A stretch of DNA of 64,000 bases from Chrysomallon squamiferum (taxonomy: Eukaryota > Mollusca > Gastropoda > Neomphalida > Peltospiridae), in the NCBI GenBank assembly GCA_012295275.1, contig CM022679.1, positions 14,991,842-15,055,841 of the forward strand, in the 5' to 3' direction. Made by a program: the position numbers and the translations under genes. This document shows, piece after piece, positions 28,483 through 43,870 of the stretch. The first letter of the stretch is position 1. Each line of letters opens with the position of its first letter. The notes below the pieces were generated by a model. It was not told where the DNA came from. It saw only the letters and a program-made list of their open reading frames with translations, and made no database searches.

Positions 28483-30488
28483 CTAGCTGTGAGGGAAAGA
28501 CTTTGTTCTAGTAGTCCTAGACAGGTGAGCATCAAAGAGAAGCTGATTAGAGTGGAAGTAGTATGGGTTTGCAGACTCGTCCAGTTCCGGGTCATAAACT
28601 GTGACCTCCTCCATACTGTCACCTGCCACCTGCATGTTTGGTCTACAGTCTGGGAGGCTGTTGTTGTTGTTCTCAACCCTGCTGTAGCTGGCTACACTTA
28701 TCTGCTGACCATTTACTTGACCAGGTTGACATGGTGTGCTGTTCACCGACCAGTGTATATCTCTTGTTTGATTACCATCTGTTTGAGAACTGCATTCTCC
28801 ACAGTGGCCCTGATAATAACAGAATTTTAATTTTATTCACTTATTAAATAGAAATAAATACCTCATAATTGAGATTTTAAATTAGAAACAAATTTTTGCC
28901 ATATTTGATCCTAAATCTAGATTTAAAAAAATATATATCAGTAATGCCAACATATTAAAATTTTCATTAAACGACTGTCTTGTTTTAGCAAAACAGATGT
29001 CTGCATTAATACATAATTTTAATAAATTTAACAAACAACGATGGGTTTCTTATTTTAAATACACCATCAACAGATATTTTTTAACACTGACTGCAGGTTT
29101 ACCATACACTCATTCTTACTACAGTTGTGATGTTAAATGTTAAAACTGAGAAGGCTGAAATCATATTTAATACCTTATAATGTCTCAGAGGAGTCCACAA
29201 TTCCCAGTTCTTTGAACTGTTGAATTGTTATAATAACCAATTTACATATAGTTATTTTAAAGATATCAGTAGAAATCCAGTTCTGCTAAAATGTCTAAAT
29301 ATATATGTAGTTATATAAATGTTTGAGATTATATTCACACATAACATCAGTGCCACTTATTTCTCCAATCTCCTTACAGAAACTAATTTGTAATTCAAAG
29401 ATTAAGACTTACTTGCTTAGATGCATCATCTTCTAAATTTTGTCTTGTGGGTCTGAAAATATTTAACCAGTTATTCAGTAAAATTGTTTTAGTATTTAAT
29501 AATAACATAATTATTTATTTAAATATTAATTATAAAACAAAAGGTAGATATATATTATAGATTAAATGCAGAAAATCCATTTCAAATAATTTAAATGTTT
29601 TACTGTTTTAATGTTTAAATTTGTTATTATGTCTTAATTTTATGTAAGAAAAAAAACCTTTTTAGTGCTCTGTTAAATAAATATTGTCCCAAACATAATT
29701 TTATTTTTATAGAAATAAGCTAGATTACATTTTGTAACTGTAAGTACATGTTCACAACATGAAAAATTGTTCAACTGTTAACTGCAAAGTTGTACATGAT
29801 CCTACAGATAACAAAATTTGTAATAGTATTAATACTTTATATGTAATCTGTTAATCCTCTTTGATATGGGCAGACAATCATCACAGTCTTCTTCAAGATC
29901 ACTTCGGGATCTCTTCTGCCCCATTCTAAAATAAAAAATATTAAAAAATGTATTTGAATAAAAATAATAATAAAGTAAGTAATATTTGTTTCCAAACAGT
30001 ATATGAATTTATTAATAATAATAATAGTAATAAGTATTAACTTTTTTTGTTTAAATATTACCATTTAAATACATATTTTAAACTATAGCTTCAGTGTGGT
30101 CAAGTGCAATAACTGAATAAGCTTTAAAAAGATATTTGTATTTTACTTTTGTGATTTATTTATTTTCGCTTTGAAAATTAAAGTGAACGCCATTTTCGAT
30201 TGAACTGTTAGACATGCATAAGGAATTTTGCAGTCAGCCTTAAAGAGGGTAAAAATTCAAATGTTATTGCCAGCATTTAATCATAAATTATTTTCCGCAT
30301 ACTTTCACTATTTCTGCTTACTGAAGTCAGACTCAAAGTCTGATTCTAAATGATAAACGCATTATCAAATCGTCTATGAATATTTATTGTAATTTGCAAA
30401 CAATTTGCTCGATTATACTAAAACGAAAATAGAAATAAATATTCAACAAGGAATGAAATGTACTGAAGGCATACCCAACTGCAGCCAT
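28483..30488 (-). CDS. small nuclear-type protein, possibly FAM104/VCF (p97 cofactor) family
   Basis: Four exons join in phase: 30475-30488, 29836-29925, 29413-29452 and 28483-28809, giving 471 nt and 156 aa. The protein starts MAAVGMGQKRSRSDLEED, with a basic run next to acidic residues and then PISKRINR, which could be a bipartite nuclear localisation signal. The middle is Asn/Ser/Gln-rich and probably disordered. The C-terminus contains MEEVTVYDPELDESANPYYF and an amphipathic stretch HSNQLLFDAHLSR before the stop. A short protein with an N-terminal basic signal and a C-terminal helix of the form hxNxhLxxAH recalls FAM104A/B (VCF1/2), which carry p97/VCP into the nucleus; this is from memory of the family layout, not an alignment. 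The first exon codes only 14 nt. Its ATG lies in an AAAATGGC context typical of a YY1-overlapped start. The exon model is more certain than the name. Confidence 0.75.
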
Positions 30489-32557
30489 TTTCAAATTCAC
30501 TTTTCAATAGTTCACTCGCATTACAAGGCATATTTTCGTCTGTGGATAGGGAGAAATCGTTCAATATAGACAATTTCAGGGAAGACAATTCTAATTTTGT
30601 TGTGGGGGAAGTAACTCCAAAGCAAGTAATTTGCTGTTATAAACTAAAGCGGGGTATAATTATTATTATGATAAACAGAAAAGTACTAAATTTTATTATT
30701 ATTATTATTAAAAACTCTTTCATTCATAATTTTTGTGGGTTCTTTTTTTTTTTTTTTTTTTTTTGGTTTTGTTTCATGAAGAATATAAACATATTGACAA
30801 AGTGCTAAAATGCGGAATGATAAAACAATTACTAGTGAGCTTCCTTCAGTAACAGTTTAAAAACAGATGCAGTTTAGCTAATACCGAACTTATAGTACAA
30901 ATATTATATTCTGCATATTCATTTTTAAATATCATTTTATTAAACTTCTCACTTTAAGTTTTATTTATCCATTCTTATAAACAGGGCAGCTTTTTCAACT
31001 TTAAATATCAGATGTAGTAAGTCCCAAAAATAAATAAATAAATAAATAAATAAAATAAAGATAAAATCCACATATGAACGTAATCAAATTGTTTTAAACA
31101 ATTGATTTAATTGTTTTATATTCAATTAAACATTTGAAATAAACAAAACTTTCTTCGGTTATCGTGACAGAAAATAATCCAAAAATTAATTCTGCATAGC
31201 GGAGATGGTAATTATTATCTATCTATGCTTTTTAATAGGAATATTACTAGCTGTTTCACAGAAAAATAAGTTAATACCAGCACAAAAAATCTACGGTACA
31301 GTTAATTAAAATGAAAACGGTAAATGTTTTACCGGTACAACCAAAAAATAACAGCCTGTACTTACCATAAAGTTCCAACATCCCCAACATCCTTGACTCG
31401 TTGGTTAAATAATTAAACCAAAGTCAGATAATTTTTTTTTTTTCGAGAATTCAAGTCGTGCTCACGGAATAAAAGTTAGTTTCGAACAGACAATTTCTAA
31501 ATTTTGTAGATGATGATGATGATGATTAACAATTCTTTTGCGATTACCAGATCAGCATTTTTTTGTATTTATTTTTTTGTATTTATTTATTTTATAATAT
31601 GTGTGCATCCATTCTTTGTTTATTGGTATGTTAATATTGTGCCTGTCAATTCTGTCGGTCTCTTTAATAAAATAAATAAATACATAATAAATAAAGGATT
31701 TGAATTGTATACAAACCTTACTGCTTTCGTAATAAATTTCTGATTAAATACTTCTAACTTGGGCTGCTTTATTTGGGCTGTTGTTTTATAAACGAACACA
31801 AAAGGTAGCTGATACCAGTATGATATGCCTCAGGTTTCGTGATTTTGTTAGGGCTTTTATATCATCATATTCTAATTTTAAAAAACTTTGACATATATGT
31901 TCATTTAATACAGCACATGAACACCCATAGACATTCATGAACGATATATATATATATGTGAATGTAATTGTCTCCGTACTTACCTATTTCTCTGTATAAG
32001 TGTATGCTAGTTTTGATCTCCATGTTTTTCCGCGTGCGGCGGTATAGATAATGAACAATGCGTATCAATTAAAAAGTCACATATTTTTGTTTTGCAACTT
32101 TTTTCTCTCAGTTTCATCACTGTGATATAATAAAAGTCAAGGAACGGAATCAGTTATGGAATGCTCAACTTATTGACCTAGAGGAAACGATTCAGTCGCC
32201 GAAAAATACCGAAACACACATTTATCTAGCAGACGATTACTGTTTTTATTTTTACTTTTTTTAATTCTTATTTCTTCTTCTTCTTCTTAATGATATTATT
32301 ATTATTATTGATTTTTTAAAAATTATTTTGTTTTTCCTGTAGACAATAATCCAGTCTTTGCATGTTTCAACATTGTTAGTTGAAATCATATTAAAGGTTA
32401 ACATGATACTTATGTTTTAATAAGATCGACCTAGCATTTTCTCGGGATTGCTGTGTCCAGCTCCAAAAGCTATCGAAGATAATATATATTTTTCTCTCCT
32501 TTATGGTCGAAACTGTTTACTTCCATTTTCTGAGATCACACTAAACACACACACACA

Positions 32558-32590
<33 letters not shown>

Positions 32591-33784
32591 TTACGTGAAA
32601 CACTAATAAACACATGTTGTTAATAATATTTATTTCAGTTTGGGAAGTCAAATGGAATTATAACATTCGTTAGATATACACTTAAATCAAAACAAATAAA
32701 TAACCTTTGCATAATTCACTGAAAAGATACAAATATAATAAATATAATATTAATAATAATAATAATAATAATAATGATAATAATAATAATAATAATAATG
32801 GAGCAATCATTTTGAAAACTGTTGAAATATCATAAGAAGGTATTACAAATAATAATGGAATTATCTTCTTTAAATTTATAATAAAATATATGTGTAATTT
32901 GGATTACAAACATCCACTATTGTTAGTAATTTAGAAAAACATTATCGCAAATATAAAACCAGAAAACATTAAATGAGAAAAAAAAAGCTAGAAAAAAAAA
33001 AGATTATGTAATATTATGCATAAAAGTAACTGATGTAATAGTTACTTTTAAAAAATGTGCATTCATACGTTTGTTTATCAACAAAAATAAATAAAATAAT
33101 AACTAATAAATACTATTAAATATTTCCACACCATTTCACTGTGACAATAACACTAATATTCGATTAACAGCGCTTTTTAAAATTGCAAAGCTTAACACTC
33201 AACCAAAGAAAAAACACTAGAATAATATTAACACGTAACGTTAAAATCCTGTAATAAAATGACAAAGCAGGTCTGTGATTTCTGTAAAGATTATTGTAAT
33301 GGAAGACAATTCAAAATTGGTTACAAGTAACTGTTAAAACCCAGCGCTATCTTCTAGCCAAACTAAACCTAAGGATTCCGCTGAAGAAGTTTATTAAGGC
33401 ACAGATAAGAGATGAAGCATTCTGTGGACCGACCTTCAATAAACGGCTGAAAGGTCAAATATAACGGAATAAATGTTTAAACTTTTTTTTTATAATTATA
33501 ATTAGCCATATAGTTCTAAAGCAGCAGGAACTAAAAATGCTTTAAACATTTTGTTGTTGCTCCTTTCTTCTTTCTTTATTTGTTTAGCGCGCTAGTGATT
33601 GTAATATGTACACTATGTCATAAGGAGGCAATGACCCTTTCAAGCAGGAAAACCAGTTAAAACAACTCACAAAAGCAATCAAAGTTTCAGCATAACAGAA
33701 CACAATATTAGTAATAACCCTACCATAATGCCGAACCCTTAAGCTGCATTAAAACAGAGAAATGCTAATTTATTTTAAATAAAC
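30489..33784. other. intergenic, no gene seen
   Basis: AT-rich DNA with poly-T at 30735-30754, (AAAT)n near 31030, (CA)n at 32542-32586 and (AAT)n at 32751-32800. The last part is the 3' flank of the methyltransferase gene. Confidence 0.65.
31355..31410 (-). other. possible alternative or non-coding 5' exon
   Basis: On the minus strand a complex, CpG-containing stretch ends in an excellent donor (TTTATG|GTAAGTACAG). It lies about 0.9 kb upstream of the small four-exon gene and could be an alternative untranslated first exon of that gene. There is no direct evidence of transcription. Confidence 0.25.
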
Positions 33785-34872
<1,088 letters not shown>

Positions 34873-35262
34873 CTGAAGGATGAAAACAAACAGAGTGAGT
34901 ACAGTCTTCAATGCCAAATTTGTAACGGAACAGCAAACCATTAAGCGAATTCTCATAAAGATAAAAGGAATTTATCATTAATTTAAATTGGATCAATTTT
35001 AATTTTATGAGACCAGAACAGTAACCTGTAAATGTTAAAATTCCCAATTCTCTACGATGAGCAACCTCAGTCTATGCTTGTAATGTATAATAAGTAATGC
35101 CACAACTCGGTTAAAACTGACTAACCATTTCCTATTGTTGTTGTTTTTGTTTTGTTTGTTTGTTTTTTGTCCCCCCCTCCTCCGCCATTAAATAAATACA
35201 AATACTGAAGCAATGAATACATGAAGAATGTGCTTTCCAAAGGTTCTCTTTTGATGATGATG

Positions 35263-35303
<41 letters not shown>

Positions 35304-35594
35304 GTTTTGTACTTTGATGTTTGAATGATGATTCCATTGCTTTCAATGAAAAATAATTCACAGAAAATAATGTAACGTTTAAAATATGACTGACGTTTAT
35401 TATTTTACATAACTCACGAGTCGCATGATGTAGCAATTTAAACATTTAAATTATGAAAGAAAAACATATTTTTTTGTTCTTTTTTCCCCTATCATTCATT
35501 TTCAAAAATAAATAAATAAGCAAATACTTGAGCAGTGAAATCTGAAATGAAACCACAAATTAGTAAAATATAACAGAACTGTTACCACCAGTGA

Positions 35595-35721
35595 ATGTTA
35601 CTGAATTCGAAAGAAAAACAGACCGAATCTTTTTTTTTTATAAACAAACTATTTTCTTTCGTTCATTATTACTGTACTACTCCTACGAGTAATAATAATA
35701 ATAGTAATAGTAGTAGTAATG

Positions 35722-35779
<58 letters not shown>

Positions 35780-36247
35780 TAACAGCAACAACAGTAACAA
35801 AACCAATAACAACAATAACAATAAGAACAACACTGCGGTTTTTCAGAGCATACGTAAACGATTAAAAAAAAAAAAAAAAAAACCCTAAAAATTAAAAAAT
35901 TAAAATCCCCAGATCTTTGTGTTTATATCTGAAACAAAAAATACACTAAATTAAAAAAAACAAATGAAGCAAATGGTTAAAACTCACTTTTAAAAAGGTT
36001 GCTGAAGTCAGAAAAAACTGCAGAACTCGCATTTAATGTGCAGTATAACGTGTTCGATCTTAACAAAGTCCTTTAGCATGTGAGTCACTTTTTCTGACAA
36101 ATAAATCAATACGAACACGAATTGAGGTCGCGAGCGCTCGAGCTTCTATTCGTCTGCTTTTCGGTGGAAGTGAACTTTTGGCCACCTTGCAACCAAAGTG
36201 ATTCCACAGAAGGATTAGTTAATGCTTCCTTGAACGACCTAACTTAA

Positions 36248-36307
<60 letters not shown>

Positions 36308-36330
36308 TATTATTATTATTATTAGTGGTA
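35595..36330. repeat. (AAT)n arrays, the second forming an AAT/ATT hairpin
   Basis: (AAT)n at about 35692-35776 and again at 36247-36307. The second is followed directly by (TTA)n to 36325 and AGT repeats, so it can fold on itself. Between them is complex sequence (35990-36220) that may hold a 5' UTR exon or promoter of the methyltransferase gene. Confidence 0.85.
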
Positions 36331-36492
36331 GTAGTAGTAGTAGTAGTAGCTGTAGTAGCAGCAGCAGCAGTAGTAGTAGTTTTGTTTTTTCAAAGTGGTG
36401 ATAAATGACAAAAATAAAGTAAGTAAATAAAAACAAATAAATAAAATACATTATTTTTCCAGATGAGAAAATAAATGTGTTGTATGTGTGTC

Positions 36493-36527
<35 letters not shown>

Positions 36528-38883
36528 TCGTAATTCCTATTATGTTAAAATTTGTATTTAAATAATCATTTTTATTATTTCATCTTATTTTATTTTATTG
36601 TTAATTAATTAAAATTTATTAAAAATATATATATATATATTTTTTTTGAATTTATTTATTTATTGTGTTTATGTTTTAACTACATATATTTTATCTTATC
36701 TTTATTTTATTTTCATTTAGTATCCTCCTCTTCCTACTCACCATTATAGTCATCATCATAATCATCATCATTATTACTATTATTATTATATCTTTTTCTT
36801 TGAAAAGCCTAACAGCCCTTCTTACTTATTTCATTTTATTCCTCGCAAAATTAAAAGGGTTTTGATTTAGCTGTTGTAAGAGTTTTAAAAAGTCTGAAAA
36901 GGTGTAGTTAAAATATTAAGGGCCCCAGTGGATCTAAAAAAACAACAACAATGTTTTGCAGATAGAAATTAACATACTCCACAAATGTAATAATATTTTA
37001 TGTTTCTAAAAATGATTATCGTAAATTAGTACGATTTCATTCGTATATATCATCATAAAATAACACTTATAGTCATTACTATTTATTTGTAACTTGCAAA
37101 TTTATCATAATTAGACGTGTTTGCGATAATGTCATTCATTTTATCAAAAGCAAAGTTCATAATCAACAATAAATTATGTAATAAAAAAAAGTTCGTAAAG
37201 GATATTAAATGTGTGCAAACCAACAAAACTGGTAATTAATTCAGTGATATTCAAACATCAATTAAATACCACATGTGCCCGAGAGAGAGAGAGAGAGTTT
37301 TATATGTGTACATTAATTAGTTAAACGAAATTAAAAAAATAAGAATATATAATAATTTTAAAAATAATAATATGAATTTATAATAATTTTAAAATCATCT
37401 GTCGGGGAAATTGCAAACATGTATTAAGTACAGAAGACCAGAGAAATATTGAAACTAGAGATTTTTTCAAATTAAAGTACATCTCGCAAAAACAAACACT
37501 CAAATTTTTTAAGTCAAGGGCATTTCATGAGTCGTATGTTTGGTTAGTTGATTTTGTCCTAATTTGATAGCCACGTATTTATCTCAAAGTACAACGATTG
37601 TTGAAAAAGATAATTTGAAGACGACAATACTTTAGACTGTTATTTGATATTATTAGTATTATTAAGCGAGTTGAGCATTTAGGTACTTGAGGACCACACA
37701 TTAAGTCAAATAATTCCTAACAAAAAAAAAAAAAAGTATATCATTTTTTTCATTTTTTTTCTTTGCTTGTTCACTTACTCGTTTCGTCTTTTTTGTTAAT
37801 ATGATATATTATTTATTGCTTTTGTTGACTTTAAATTCTAAGATTTTTTTATTTAAAAACAAAATAATAATAATAAAAATATATAAAATCAGTATAAAAG
37901 ACCTGACTTATCTCTTTTATCTGTTTCTTGCACCCACTTTTTTATTTCGTTTTCACCCCGACAATAATTTAACAATGTGTTAACGTGTAAATTACGTCAG
38001 AGAAATATGCGTTCTTTGTATACTAGCACACTGCTACTTAAAATGGTGAATGAAACAGACAGGACGAATGATTTACTGAACTGAGATAGTTTCTTCTATA
38101 ATTAAAGTGGGTAGTAAGAACTTCCTGCTTTTAATGGCCGATGAGCTGAATATTTAATACGTTTTTTTCGGTCCAGCTTAATCAAACTTAATCAAACTTT
38201 TCAAACTGGATTATTTTTGTGCAAATGCGTGCATATTAAACTAAAATTATAATTTGGTAAATGATTAATGTATTAACTTCTCTAATTGGCAATGTTCCTC
38301 GTGTCAGAACCCAAAAGAAAAAAAACATTCAGTTGTAATTTGTATTTTTTTCCGGTGACATAATTTGTGACGTTACGAATTATTGTTCCTGTTGGTCCGA
38401 CTACTGTTAGTTTTGTTTTCTTCTGAGTAGAATTTTCCAGAGAAAAACAGCGGAAAAAAAAAAAAAAAAAAAAAAGGTTTAAAAAACCGGCTTCATGCAT
38501 ATGTGTGAGAACGATTGATCGCGCGATTTCATATATTTTCATACATTTTCATACATTTTCACACATTTTTGGTTATTTGGTCCAGCATTTTCGAGTATCG
38601 CACCACGAGTTAAAAACAGTTTGAACAATTTCACTTAACAAAATGCAAATGAACATGAGGGCACCAACACACACACACACACACACACATCGATATCTCT
38701 CTGTCTGTGTCTCTCAATTCTACCTTCAGTACTGAGCACCAATAAGGAATGCTAGGAAGCAAGGTTGTTTTGATAAAGAAAAAACAACGAAGTGACTGTA
38801 ATAACTGGTGTCCAAGTGTTCAGTTGGCGGGCCGGGCTGAAAATATTGAACACTGGTTTTTAGACTGCCCTATCTGGTGTCTT

Positions 38884-39971
38884 CCCATCTGCTAGAATTC
38901 CCAGTTCGTATAATTCCCATTTCGTAGAAAAAACTCGTCTACCGCAATACCTGATTACTTCTGGATATAATGAACTTGGCCTGTATATACATCTGGTTTC
39001 TTTCTAACATTCAGAAGCGAGCGCATTGTTCCTAAATCAGTTATGTAACAGCAACATCACTACTCATTTTTTACTTTTTCATTATTATCATCATCACCTA
39101 CCTCCTCCTCATTATCATCATCATAATCATATTTGCATACTTTATGCGATAAGCGATATCCATACTACAACAATACCTCAGATTAAAAATGTAATTGGTT
39201 CCAAATTTCCGATAGTTAAGTGAGGTATCGTTAAGCGGGAGACTAATTTACACAGAATTAAGGTTAAAAGCAGTGGTTACTTTCTCGCTGATGAAATTTG
39301 ACATAAAAAAAGAGGTGAAATAAGGAGAAATAAAACGGCAGTTGAGACATAAATGATTTAATAGATTATAGATATTAAGTAAACAGTAAATCATTACAAA
39401 TCAAGTTTATACAAATACATTAAGAAATAATTATATGCCGCTCATTGTGGGTTCGTTTTTGTGGGTTTTGGTTTCATTTAAGATAATGTATTTTGTTTCT
39501 AAAGTTATTGTCTTCTGTTTCTTTTTATCATCAGCATTTGCCAGTATACTGTTATTCGTTTTGAGATATTGGAACGGTAAATTACAAAAGAGTTTAAGTC
39601 TAAATCGAAGCAGAAGAGAAAAGAGAATCAGAATATCATATGTGACGTGTCAACAGATCAACACAGCTGGCAGAAGCTCGTGAATGAACGAAAAACGAAT
39701 GAAAACGGACTTAAAAGCATGCATTGCATACATTTGTATCATTTATTTCGAACAATTAAAGATTAAATTTCTATTTATATAATTTGTAAAGAAAAAAAAT
39801 CGTTAAAGCGGGATATCGTTAAGCGAGATATTACTGTATTTATACAATAATAATCGCTTTCCAAATAATCTAGAACAGTTCATTATAATGACTGAGGTAA
39901 AAACATGTATGTCAATAAGACCACTGAACCACATTTAGCCTTTCGACGAACTGGGAATTCTACCAGATGGG
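38884..39971. repeat. 25-bp inverted repeat pair flanking the Tigger-like MITE
   Basis: 38884-38908 and the reverse complement of 39947-39971 match at 24 of 25 bases; the shared 3' part is TAGAATTCCCAGTTCG. The pair encloses 1.04 kb that includes the MITE at 39168. It could be the ends of an older element into which the MITE inserted. Confidence 0.6.
39168..39836. mobile_element. pogo/Tigger-like MITE (degenerate)
   Basis: A 669-bp segment is flanked by TA on both sides (39166-39167 and 39837-39838). The right end, reverse-complemented, begins CAGTAATATCTCGCTTAACG. The left end begins CAACAATACCTCAGATTAAA. Both resemble Tigger/pogo termini (CAGTNATACCTCG). The motif TATCGTTAAGCG occurs near both ends as a subterminal repeat. 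No transposase is visible. Confidence 0.6.
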
Positions 39972-41883
39972 AGTAAGCCCCCTATCTGATTCCCTTCTTT
40001 AAGCATGTATCTAACTTATTAACATTTCTCTTTAAAAACAAAGGTTTTAGCTCTGAAAAATTAAGAATGTGGACATTACTTTGTTACAACAGAAATGATT
40101 CACATGCCAGACGTCTTCAGTTATTTATTTATTTATTTATTTTTCAGCTGTAAGATTGACCATTTAGAAATGTAGAAATATTTGTCTTGTAAGACTGTTA
40201 TTTTGACAGAATATTTGATAAATACTCTTTACATTCACATGACTTCGACAAATAAAGAAAATGTATTCATTAAGGATTGTCTAAAATAACTATGTAACAA
40301 TTTCTGAAACCAAAGACATAGTTATTGGTTGGCAGTTATACTTTTACTGTGCGAGTTTTTCTATTTGTTTTTATTTAATATATTGTAACAATTGTAATTT
40401 AATAATTAAATATACTTAGTTAATTTTATTTAATTGTAAGTTCAATTTTATATAAATGTATGATTTTTATGAATAAATAGCAAAAAAACAAAAAAACAAA
40501 CAAAAAAAAAAAAAAAACAAAAAAACAACAATTTTAGTTACTTTTAAAGTAATGTTTTTATTTTGTTCTACAGTAACAAATTTACCAACGAAATACACTT
40601 CTTAAGTAATTGATAAGTTAATAATCATGCTTCACTGACACGTGACACAATGTTTCCATGCCTAATTGTTGTAATTATTTCTCGTGGTATCTGATTTCAA
40701 CATCTATCGACACCGAACATGTTTTGAATGTTGCGTTTATACTGAGCAGGACCTATGCTATGTGACTTTGTAGATAACCTCTTGCTAATTGAATAAATAC
40801 TGAATAATGAATGAACTTGGCAACGCCTTTAATATGTAAAAAACATAATAATCGACAGCAAAATAGTCTGAGATTTTACGACAGGCCCCTTGTTCAGCTT
40901 GTGTTTAAGTCCGGTCCTTAGTGTAAATATTTTTTCATCCAATTTAAAGTCCTAAATTGTATGTGTAATTATTGTTTTATCTACTTTTAAAATAAACCTG
41001 AACTTCCCCTCCCTATTTTTGTTAAGTCTGAAGAATATCTTGACTTAAAATAAAAATTAAAAAAATTAAATTAAATTTAAAAAATGTATTCATCAATAAA
41101 AAAAATATATATATATATTAAAATTAGAAAGTAAATAATAACAATAACAACAGTGATGATGATGATAATAACAAAAACAATGATAATACCAGTAATGGAA
41201 TTAATAACAACAACTATACCACTGCTAATATGACAGCTACTACAACTGCTGCTGCCACTACAACTACTACCACAATTCAGACTGCTACATAACAGTAGTT
41301 GCAATAGTAGTCGTCGCAGCAATAGTAAAAATACTGCGAGAATGATTATAAAATGTAACTTGTTAAAGAAATATTTCTTTCATATCGTCGCTTCCATAGC
41401 CGTACCGCGCTTACTAAGAATTAATGTCAAAGGTCTGACATATTTTGGCTACATTTTACAGGCTATATCTGTGGGTTTTTCTTCCCCCCTGCACAATAAT
41501 ATTTTCAGAGTGAATGAAAAATATCTGGGGAAAAAAAATAACGTTTACATACCTTACATTATTGGTGAATCGCGTTGATTGTGTGTTACTTAATCGTAAG
41601 CAAGTCGAAGAACGATGTTCCTCAGTCGACTTCCGCCATGTTGTTTGTCAGCAGGCGGGAGGCGGGTTGCTCTCTGCTGCTCCTGTCTGAGCGTCATGAT
41701 GCGAACTGTTGAAATTTCCCATTATCGTCATTTAGTTCGTTCTCGCTTGCATCTGCATTATTCCAAGCACGATGACGAACGATAATTATAGCCTGAGAAA
41801 ACTGCGGATGACGCTGTCAGATGATCGTATTAAATATAACTTAAAAATACAGCGGCAATGAAATGAATCTTTAACGACATTTT

Positions 41884-41922
<39 letters not shown>

Positions 41923-42379
41923 TACAGCACACATAAACAAACACAATCATACATACATATATACATACACATACATGCATGCACACATAGATTTAAAAAC
42001 GGACATACAACTTTATAAAAGGCGTTTATAATTACAAAACATATTTGAACAGTAATATAACACTTCCTCCATGGCGGAAAGTGGGTTTCAAGGGTCATTT
42101 ACGTGTTCACTCTTCTCTTTAAAACATTATTTCTTCCTGAAGGAGTAAGAATATTACAAATGATACATCTAAATAAAATATCCTTTCAAAGACGTACAAG
42201 TTACTTACACTCGTTAAAATTAATTTTCAGAGATGTTATTTAGTTAAAATGCATGGGCACGAAAAGCTACTTAAGTACATACTCACAGTATGGCATAATA
42301 ACTCACATACATACAAACACACACACAACACACATTGTTTATCTATGTGTAAGCATAAATACATACAGTTATACATAAT

Positions 42380-42435
<56 letters not shown>

Positions 42436-43827
42436 CATAAATACATCAATATATCCATCCTTCCATACATGTGCACATACATACACACACACTCAAACAC
42501 ACACACATACTATGACTATAATTTATTTCGTTTTTACTCCATCCGCAAACTGTGAACTAATATTATTATCAAAACTAACATATAATTATAACTCGAAAAA
42601 ACCCATACATCTCCACGTTCATGCTATTTCCAAACTAGGTGGGTCCTGAAATTAGACTTCCATCATATAAGTACATCGTTGATCAGATAATTTTAAAATC
42701 CAGACTGTAGGCAATAAATTAGTTCCCCATCCCCTCTCCAAAAAGAGAGAAGAAAATAAAATAAAATAAAATAAAAATAAAAATAAAAATAAAATATAAA
42801 TCTTAAGAAAAAAAGAGAAGAGCAGCAATTCAGAAAAAACCCTGTGTAAACTGAAACAGTATCTTAAAGACTGACCTGGGTGTACAGGATATTGTGTAAT
42901 CCAGTTAACAGCTGCATCTGTCATTTCTCTTTTCGGACGTCTGCTTTTGTTTTGCGAGAGAACTCACGGAATTATGCGAATGCGCGGCATTCATCCGTTA
43001 TCAATTTTTGACTTCACTTCTGACCGATTTTTATAATAAATGACAGCATCGAGAATACGAATGATGATAATGATGATGTAGAACATTTAAAATGGTGTCA
43101 AATAATTTAAAACGGTGTACAATAATTTAAAAGGAATTAAATGTTTTTAAATGTAAAAGTGTTTATAAACAACAAAAATTGCGTTCTTCACAGAGCGATC
43201 AATACAGCATTTTTCATATTCCAACTGGTAACTCGTCACCGTTTTTCGATGAATATAACTATTAAAGATGCCTTGCTACTTATCAGTTAAAGCAGCCAAT
43301 AGAGATGAAGCATAAATAACACACCCATACACACGTATATATAAAAGATTATAAGAATAAAACAACTTTCTTTATTGCAACCATAGTGTTCTGTAATAAT
43401 GGCGGTTATCAATTGCTAATAATAAAGTATGGCAAAAAAAATAATTGTAAGTTCGCGTGTAAAATGGCCAGTATGTTCAATTTTTAATGACAATCACGTT
43501 ATTTATTTATTTATTTTCTTGTTTGTTTTGTTTGTTTATTTGTTTGCTTGTTTAATTTTTATATGTGTTATTATATGGTCGATACATGCTTCTTTGAGTT
43601 AAAATGGCCTCATACTAGTCAGAAATTACACTGTTTAAAATATGTCTCTCCGATCAGAGATAAATGTTTTCGTTTGGTTAGTGTAAATACGATAAATCAT
43701 AAATCTGCTGATAGTTTTATTGTTTTTTCCATTACATGTTACTTATGATGCCCTTGGTATCGTTGCTTATTTAAATAAATATTTGATCAATATTTGACCA
43801 TTTTTTGTTTGTTTATCTGGTGTCCTA

Positions 43828-43870
<43 letters not shown>

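Noticed and set aside
28480-28847. Plus-strand open frames of 116 and 69 codons
   Set aside because: They are antisense shadows of the last exon of the minus-strand four-exon gene.
42871-42924. Possible minus-strand first exon MTDAAVNWITQYPVHPG with a GTCAGT donor
   Set aside because: No downstream exon in phase could be found in the following kilobases, and the frame runs into low-complexity Phe/Leu-rich sequence.
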